Source of the DNA: Sinorhizobium fredii USDA 205
GTDB taxonomy: Bacteria; Pseudomonadota; Alphaproteobacteria; Rhizobiales; Rhizobiaceae
Length of the DNA stretch: 64,000 nt
Direction: 5' to 3'
Assembly: GCF_001461695.1 (NCBI RefSeq)
Contig: NZ_AUTC01000146.1
Coordinates: 299,707-363,706 of the forward strand
The notes below the pieces were generated by a model, which worked only from the letters and a program-made list of their open reading frames with translations, did not search any database and had not been told where the DNA came from. The position numbers and the translations under genes are program-made. Positions 59,757 to 64,000 of the stretch are shown piece by piece (positions within the stretch are counted from its first letter, which is position 1; each line of letters opens with the position of its first letter).

Positions 59757-60828
59757 TTGTCGTTTTCTCTGTTGTGTTCGCGCCAGAAGTCGAGCAGCAG
59801 CAGCGTCACCGTGAAGGTCACCGGCCCGATCACCAGCCCCGCCGGCCCAAACACGAAGACGCCGCCGATCATGCTCATGAACGCCAATACCGTGTGCAGC
59901 TTCAGCCGATCTCCGACGAAGATCGGATAGAGCAGGTTGTCGACGGTCGCGACCACGACGCCTCCCCAGGCTGTCAGGATCAATGCCTTGCCCCATTCGC
60001 CGGTGAGCGCGAGGGACAGCGCGGCCGGAATCCAGATGATGAAAGCGCCGAGAACCGGCACCATCGCCAGCAGGCCCATGGCCAGACCCCAGAGCAACGG
60101 CGACGGCAGGCCCAGCAGCCAGAACATCAGTCCGCCCAACGTACCCTGCACCACCGCAACGGCGAAGGTTCCGAACACGATCGCGTGGACCGTTTCGCTG
60201 ACGCGAAGGAACAGCTTGTCCATCTCTGCGGAGGTCAGTGGAGCGAACTTCTTGAGCATGTTTAAGGCTTCGCGCCCGTCGCGCAGGAAATAGAACAGGA
60301 AGTAGAAGGTCAGGACGACGTCGATGATCTGCACCACCGAGCGGCGGACCAAGGATGCGCTGAAATTGGTGAGCAGAGCGGCAGCATTGCCTGCGAGGCC
60401 CGCAAGGTCAAGCTGGGTCTCAATCCAGAGAAGAACCAGCCCGATACGCGGATACGTGGCAATGGCGTCGCGCCAACTCCCCGTCCTCAGCGCTTCCGCG
60501 ACGATCTGCGCGCCTCTGGCCGCCTCATTCACCAGCCGCTCCGCAACCAGGGTGAGCGGCACCGCAACAACGAAAGCGGCGATTGCCACCGTCGCTGCGG
60601 CGGCGATGTCCGGATAGCGGAGGTCCTTTGATATCCGCCGGTGAGCGGGTGGAACATGATTGCAAGGACAAGCGCCCAGGTTAGCGCCGGCAGGAAAGGC
60701 ACGGCCAGTAGGTAGCACACGACGATACCCGCCGCGATGGCGACCAAAAGCACGAATGCCCGCGAACGCCGCGCAGTCAGCAACCGGTCCGGAGCTTGTT
60801 CTGGCTGCGCCGGAACGTTCTTCGCCAC
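59753..60828 (-). pseudogene. AI-2E family transporter (PerM-like), split by a one-base frameshift
   Basis: The N-terminal part starts from a GTG at 60828 with AAGGAG upstream and encodes AFVLLVAIAAGIVVCYLLAVPFLP and IMFHPL. It then goes out of frame. The neighbouring frame continues HRRISKDLRYPD and runs through the family's membrane segments (TLVAERLVNEAARGA, YFLFYFLRDGREAL, MLAMVP-type loop GLLAMVPVLGAF) to 59753. Inserting one base at about 60643 would join the two. Intact length would be about 358 aa, normal for the family. Either a real null mutation or a sequencing/assembly error. A GGAAC-N17-AGTT motif upstream suggests stress control. Confidence 0.78.
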
Positions 60829-60866
60829 GTGAAATCGCTCCTTTGCGAATAATTGGCTGTCACTCG

Positions 60867-60892
60867 AACTGACTTGTCAAAAGATAGGTTCC
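60867..60892 (-). promoter_or_regulatory. Candidate EcfG-type promoter of the AI-2E transporter gene
   Basis: Minus strand GGAAC (60892-60888), 17-base spacer, AGTT (60870-60867), one mismatch to the consensus. It is about 40 bp before the GTG start and back to back with the exact match at 60924-60948. Confidence 0.45.
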
Positions 60893-60923
60893 ATCTGACG
60901 TCCGCCCACCGCCCGACTGCCAA

Positions 60924-60948
60924 GGAACCTTCAGGCGAGCCGACCGTT
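60924..60948 (+). promoter_or_regulatory. EcfG/RpoE2-type promoter of the small stress gene
   Basis: GGAAC (60924-60928), 16-base spacer, CGTT (60945-60948): exact consensus, 28 bp before the ATG of the 86-aa gene. Confidence 0.7.
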
Positions 60949-60976
60949 CGATCCCCAGAAGGAAAGGATCGCGACG

Positions 60977-61237
60977 ATGACAAATCTCAAGAACGACCAC
61001 CTTAAGGATCACCCGATGCCGTCTCCAACATGGAAGCCGGATTCCAAGGAAATGCCTGTGGATCCGCATGCGCTACCAGATCAGGCTGCGCAACCCGGCA
61101 CCGACAAAACGCACGAGCCGCCAGCCCGGAGCGGAACATCGGAGCGGCGCGAGAAGCCGACCGAACCAGGCGGAAAGAACAATCCAGTCCATCATACCGG
61201 TCGCGTTCCCCCGAAGGTGACGGACGACGAGCGCTGA
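60977..61237 (+). CDS. Small disordered, hydrophilic stress protein
   Basis: An 86-aa protein with almost no hydrophobic residues, rich in Pro, Lys, Asp, Glu, Thr and His. The composition is that of a hydrophilin or LEA-like disordered protein rather than a folded enzyme. AGAAGGAAAGG precedes the ATG by about 8 nt. The exact EcfG-type promoter 28 bp upstream predicts induction in stationary phase, heat, salt or desiccation. No named family recognised. Confidence 0.7.
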   Translation: MTNLKNDHLKDHPMPSPTWKPDSKEMPVDPHALPDQAAQPGTDKTHEPPARSGTSERREKPTEPGGKNNPVHHTGRVPPKVTDDER

Positions 61238-61313
61238 TGTCTCTGTTGGCGTATTGAGCTGCCTCGTTGCTGGAGGTCGCCCTCTTCGGGCGGGGGCCGT
61301 TCGGGTGGAGGGC

Positions 61314-61559
61314 TCACCGCATCATCCTGACTTTCGCTTCCTCGATCGCGGAGATAAAGGTCTGCCGCGCTTGATCGTGGGAAGCGGTGCCCAGCATGCC
61401 ATCGGTACAGGCATTGAGTGCGGCGTTGTAGGCGCTCCCATGGGAGACCGGCCAATGTTCGCTGAGCAACGTAGCCGCTTCGGCCGGAGTCCAGACGATC
61501 TGAATACCGTCGAGATCGGGCAAATCCACGATGACGCATTCGTTCCATGTTTTGAACAT
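61314..61559 (-). CDS. DUF982 domain-containing protein
   Basis: An 81-aa protein. The pattern with TPAEAATLLSEHWPVSHGSAY (key residues A, L, WP, G), a central AC and DQARQTFISAIEEA is that of the DUF982 family, common in rhizobia. The start at 61559 (MFKTW) is favoured by AAAGGAC about 9 nt upstream. A GGAAC-N16-AGTT motif lies 30 bp upstream (61589-61613). Molecular role unknown. Confidence 0.75.
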   Translation of the reverse strand: MFKTWNECVIVDLPDLDGIQIVWTPAEAATLLSEHWPVSHGSAYNAALNACTDGMLGTASHDQARQTFISAIEEAKVRMMR

Positions 61560-61588
61560 GTCGGCGTCCTTTGGCTTCTGCCGCATCT

Positions 61589-61613
61589 AACTGTCTCCGG
61601 TCCTGTTCGTTCC
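61589..61613 (-). promoter_or_regulatory. Candidate EcfG-type promoter of the DUF982 gene
   Basis: Minus strand GGAAC (61613-61609), 16-base spacer, AGTT (61592-61589); one mismatch to GGAAC-N16-CGTT. Distance to the ATG at 61559 is suitable. Confidence 0.45.
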
Positions 61614-61711
61614 CAAGCTTCTATTTTGGCTTGCACATTTCGATGCGGCGCGCCGCGAAAGGTTCGACGCTTGGCGAGAGCCGTCGGTGCCGCTCGCACG
61701 CCACGGGAGCC

Positions 61712-61817
61712 CTACAGCGCCGCGCGTCCAATCGGACGCGCCAAGGTCGAAGTAGCACCTCGAAACGCTGCATGATTTTGTCCTTAAATGGATTCCGATT
61801 TAAGGAATCATGCAGCA
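61712..61817 (-). repeat. RIME-like dispersed repeat, copy E
   Basis: Begins CTACAGCGCCGCGCGTCC, hairpin GCGCGTCC/GGACGCGC, then GTAGCACCTCGAAACGCTGC and ATGATTTTGTCCTTAAATGG...CCGATTTAAGGAATCATGCAGCAGC. Same orientation as copy D. It abuts the 3' end of the 60-aa membrane protein gene. Confidence 0.8.
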
Positions 61818-61828
61818 GCCTCGGACCG

Positions 61829-62011
61829 TCAGCGATGCCCGGTCGCGTCGGCAATCTGCGGCGTATAGACCACGGTGTCGGTCTCCAACAGGCCGCCGCC
61901 GATCGTCAAGTAGACGAAGATGGCGCAGATCGCGAGCAAAAGGACGCCGATCGGGAAGGTGGCAGAGGCCCGCTTTTCGGGCGTTTGGCGATGATGCCTT
62001 CGGGTGAACAT
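61829..62011 (-). CDS. Small single-span membrane protein
   Basis: A 60-aa protein: basic N-terminus (MFTRRHHRQTPEKR), one hydrophobic helix of about 23 residues (FPIGVLLLAICAIFVYLTIG), and an acidic polar tail. AGGGAG lies about 9 nt upstream of the ATG. An exact EcfG-type promoter is at 62154-62178, giving a leader of about 140 nt. Two other frames overlap it but lack a plausible composition. No named family. Confidence 0.55.
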   Translation of the reverse strand: MFTRRHHRQTPEKRASATFPIGVLLLAICAIFVYLTIGGGLLETDTVVYTPQIADATGHR

Positions 62012-62153
62012 GCTGCAGCACTCCCTGAGAGCGGGATGAGGAAATGTGAGCGCGGTTTTCCGCCCGCATCCCTCTCTAACCCTTTGGAATCGATCACGTT
62101 TATGAATCTGGGTCGATCGGACCCAAAATCATCGTGATTTAGTCATCAGGGAG

Positions 62154-62178
62154 AACGATATCGCGTACCAGGAGTTCC
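62154..62178 (-). promoter_or_regulatory. EcfG/RpoE2-type promoter upstream of the small membrane protein
   Basis: Minus strand GGAAC (62178-62174), 16-base spacer, CGTT (62157-62154): an exact consensus match pointing at the 60-aa gene. The leader to the start codon is long (about 140 nt) and could hold another small gene or regulatory RNA that I cannot identify. Confidence 0.6.
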
Positions 62179-62530
62179 CTCGGCGACGGCTCGCGAGCGA
62201 AGCTAGATGCAGATGGGCTACTGGTCCATGCCTATTAATTCATCACTGCTGGTGCGTCGGGCTAATATTTTAGCACCTCAAGCGCGGACCTTGGTTGTCT
62301 GGCAGGCCAATTATTTGAATTCGTTTTATTTTCCGGAACGTCTTCAGTTGGCACGTCACTTGCATCCATTAAACCGAGCCCGAGCAAGCCGCCGGCGGTG
62401 CCCAATGTCGCGCACCAGAAGCAAAGTTGCTTAAGCACGGTGGAAGCGCCGATCGCTATCAAGCGAGGCGCTCAGTTCGGGGCATTTCCAGGATCAACGA
62501 TCGAATGGCGCTGTCGCGCCGGGAGAAGCC
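62179..62530. other. Gene-free region upstream of the NarK-type gene
   Basis: About 350 bp. Short frames cross it on both strands, but none has a ribosome-binding site with a convincing protein. It should hold the transporter promoter. I looked for an FNR/FixK box (TTGAT-N4-ATCAA) and saw no clear one. The stretch at about 62295-62345 is AT-rich. Confidence 0.35.
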
Positions 62531-63793
62531 ATGTCCTCTGTTCATCCGACACAGAAAACCACCGCAAAGGAACAAGGCCGCGCCCTGTGGGTCTCGACGA
62601 CGGCTTTCACCATCTGTTTCGCCGTCTGGACGATATTTTCCATCATTGGCGTTCGCATCAAACAGGAGCTTGGCCTCAGCGAAGCGCAGTTCGGGCTTCT
62701 GATCGGCATGCCGATTCTCACCGGCTCGCTGATCCGTATCGTGCTCGGCATCTGGACCAACCGCTATGGCGGCCGGCTTGTCTATACGGTCACCATGGTG
62801 GCGGCGGCACTGTCGACCTTCCTCCTCGCCTATGCGACGACATATCCTCAGATGCTGCTCGCCGGCCTTGGCGTCGGCATTGCGGGCGGTTCCTTCGCCG
62901 TCGGTGTCGCCTATGTCTCGCCCTTCTTTCCGCCGGAAAAGCAGGGTACGGCGCTTGGCATCTTCGGGGCCGGCAATGTCGGCGCTGCGGTGACCAAGTT
63001 CCTGGCGCCGCTCGTTCTCGTCGCCTATGGCTGGCAGATGGTCGCGCAGGTCTGGGCCGCCGGGCTCCTGCTGACCGCCATCGCCTTCTGGTTCACGACT
63101 GAAGATGACCCGAAGTTCCGCGCCCGCCGCGAGACAAGCCAGCCGCGCAAGAGTTTCCTCAGCGAATTCGCCCCTCTCAAGAACGTCCAGGTCTGGCGCT
63201 TCTCGCTTTACTACTTCTTTGCTTTCGGCGGCTTTGTCGCCCTGGCGCTGTGGCTGCCGCGTTACCTGGTTGGCGTTTACGGTTTCAACCTCGAAACGGC
63301 CGGCATGATCGCCGCCGCCTATTCCATTCCCGGCAGCATTTTCCGTGCCTATGGCGGAGCGCTTTCCGACAGGATCGGCGCGCGCAAGATCATGTATGCG
63401 ATGTTCGCCGTGTCCGCCGTGGCAACGCTCATTCTTTCCGTGCCCGAGGGTGGCTCCGTTCTGCACATCACGCCGGTCGTCTTCGTCGGCGTGACCTTCG
63501 TACTCGGCTTCGTGATGAGCCTCGGCAAGGCGGCCGTCTACAAGCACATTCCGGCCTATTATCCGGAGCATGTCGGCGCCGTCGGCGGCGTCGTCGGCAT
63601 GATGGGCGGCCTCGGCGGCTTCATCCTGCCCGTCGCCTTCGGTTTCCTCAAGGACTGGACCGGCCTCTGGTCGAGCTGTTTCATGCTGCTCTTCGCGATC
63701 GTCGCGATCTCGATGGTCTGGATGAACGCGTCGATCCGCCAGTTCAAGCGGCGCGCCGTTGAGGGTGCGCCGGCCGGCGCCTATGGGCGATAG
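62531..63793 (+). CDS. narK: NarK-type MFS nitrate/nitrite transporter
   Basis: A 420-aa, 12-helix membrane transporter of the nitrate-nitrite porter family. The segments SFAVGVAYVSPFFPPEKQGTALGIFGAGNVGAA and GGVVGMMGGLGGFILP contain the two Gly-rich nitrate signature motifs, and a conserved Arg lies in GSLIRIVLG (helix 2). The short loop between helices 6 and 7 is typical of NarK1-type proteins. It either imports nitrate by proton symport or exchanges nitrate and nitrite; the sequence alone does not decide. No nitrate reductase or denitrification gene is in the window, but it could lie beyond the end. A strong terminator follows, so it is transcribed alone or last. Confidence 0.85.
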   Translation: MSSVHPTQKTTAKEQGRALWVSTTAFTICFAVWTIFSIIGVRIKQELGLSEAQFGLLIGMPILTGSLIRIVLGIWTNRYGGRLVYTVTMVAAALSTFLLAYATTYPQMLLAGLGVGIAGGSFAVGVAYVSPFFPPEKQGTALGIFGAGNVGAAVTKFLAPLVLVAYGWQMVAQVWAAGLLLTAIAFWFTTEDDPKFRARRETSQPRKSFLSEFAPLKNVQVWRFSLYYFFAFGGFVALALWLPRYLVGVYGFNLETAGMIAAAYSIPGSIFRAYGGALSDRIGARKIMYAMFAVSAVATLILSVPEGGSVLHITPVVFVGVTFVLGFVMSLGKAAVYKHIPAYYPEHVGAVGGVVGMMGGLGGFILPVAFGFLKDWTGLWSSCFMLLFAIVAISMVWMNASIRQFKRRAVEGAPAGAYGR

Positions 63794-63903
63794 GCTCTGA
63801 GGGTGGTGCGGCTGCAGGATCAGGACTGATTGACCGCAGCCGACATCCGGGACTCTCCGCCAAACCTAGCTTCCCCGCAGGGATTGCCAAAACCCTGCTT
63901 CTT

Positions 63904-63930
63904 GCCCGGCACTTCTGTGCCGGGCTTTTT
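63904..63930 (+). terminator. Rho-independent terminator after narK
   Basis: Perfect 9-bp arms GCCCGGCAC (63904-63912) and GTGCCGGGC (63917-63925), loop TTCT, followed by TTTTT (63926-63930). The remaining bases to 64000 hold no gene; the stretch from 63955 (TAGAGCGTTTCATGTTTTGA) looks like the start of another common rhizobial intergenic repeat, cut by the window end. Confidence 0.85.
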
Positions 63931-64000
63931 CGTTCGCTGAGTTTTCTTCTGGCCTAGAGCGTTTCATGTTTTGACGGAAGCGTAGCCGGCGTTTGCGAAG

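Noticed and set aside
62207..62462. Two overlapping small frames upstream of narK
   Set aside because: No ribosome-binding site, and opposite-strand frames of equal quality; the hydrophobic stretch of one is not enough to call a membrane protein.

Overview
The window reads as a piece of a Sinorhizobium/Ensifer genome (family Rhizobiaceae). The grounds are a GC-rich sequence, a gene pair that matches the Sinorhizobium meliloti mixed-linkage beta-glucan operon bgsBA, a complete erythritol/polyol locus of the mptABCDE-ery-tpiB-rpiB type, EcfG/RpoE2-type promoters (GGAAC-N16/17-CGTT), and five copies of a RIME-like dispersed intergenic repeat. I could not tell whether the replicon is a chromosome or a pSymB-like chromid. 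No rRNA, tRNA, CRISPR array, insertion sequence or phage module was found.

Region 1 (1-9.7 kb), surface polysaccharide and its signalling: a minus-strand operon runs GGDEF-EAL c-di-GMP enzyme, SiaB-like kinase, STAS-methyltransferase fusion, HAMP/SpoIIE phosphatase. It is divergent from bgsB and bgsA. This looks like a SiaABC-type partner switch joined to c-di-GMP turnover beside a glucan synthase that responds to c-di-GMP in S. meliloti. It is the most interesting system in the window.

Region 2 (9.9-22.5 kb), pectin fragment use: a LacI regulator, an ABC importer (two permeases, ATPase, binding protein), cytoplasmic GH28 and GH105 hydrolases, an uncharacterised 840-aa protein, and KduI/KduD. 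Two divergent operons share a promoter region carrying two near-identical palindromic operators.

Region 3 (22.7-28.5 kb): a TauABC-like importer flanked on both sides by related YdhS-type flavoproteins; the second flavoprotein gene has a one-base frameshift.

Region 4 (28.7-32.8 kb), stress: cspA, a small hypothetical gene, rpsU, about 1 kb of intergenic repeats, then a three-gene operon (hypothetical, holin-X-like, DUF3618) with an EcfG-like promoter.

Region 5 (33-50.3 kb), polyol catabolism: a SorC (EryD-like) regulator, ABC importer mptABCDE, eryA, a hydroxyacid dehydrogenase, eryB, a class II aldolase, a second FGGY kinase, a HAD hydrolase, eryC, then DeoR-tpiB-rpiB. Most genes overlap by 4 bp. 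The expected flow is erythritol to D-erythrose-4-phosphate; the extra enzymes probably serve ribitol and L-arabitol.

Region 6 (50.4-64 kb): an AraC/MFS divergent pair, a nitrilase-family amidohydrolase, and then a cluster that appears to be under the general stress sigma factor: treY, a phospholipase D/cardiolipin synthase-like gene, a YbhN-like membrane protein, a YbhP-like phosphoesterase, a frameshifted AI-2E transporter gene and three small stress proteins. Several have a GGAAC-N16/17-NGTT promoter. A NarK-type nitrate/nitrite transporter with a strong terminator closes the window.
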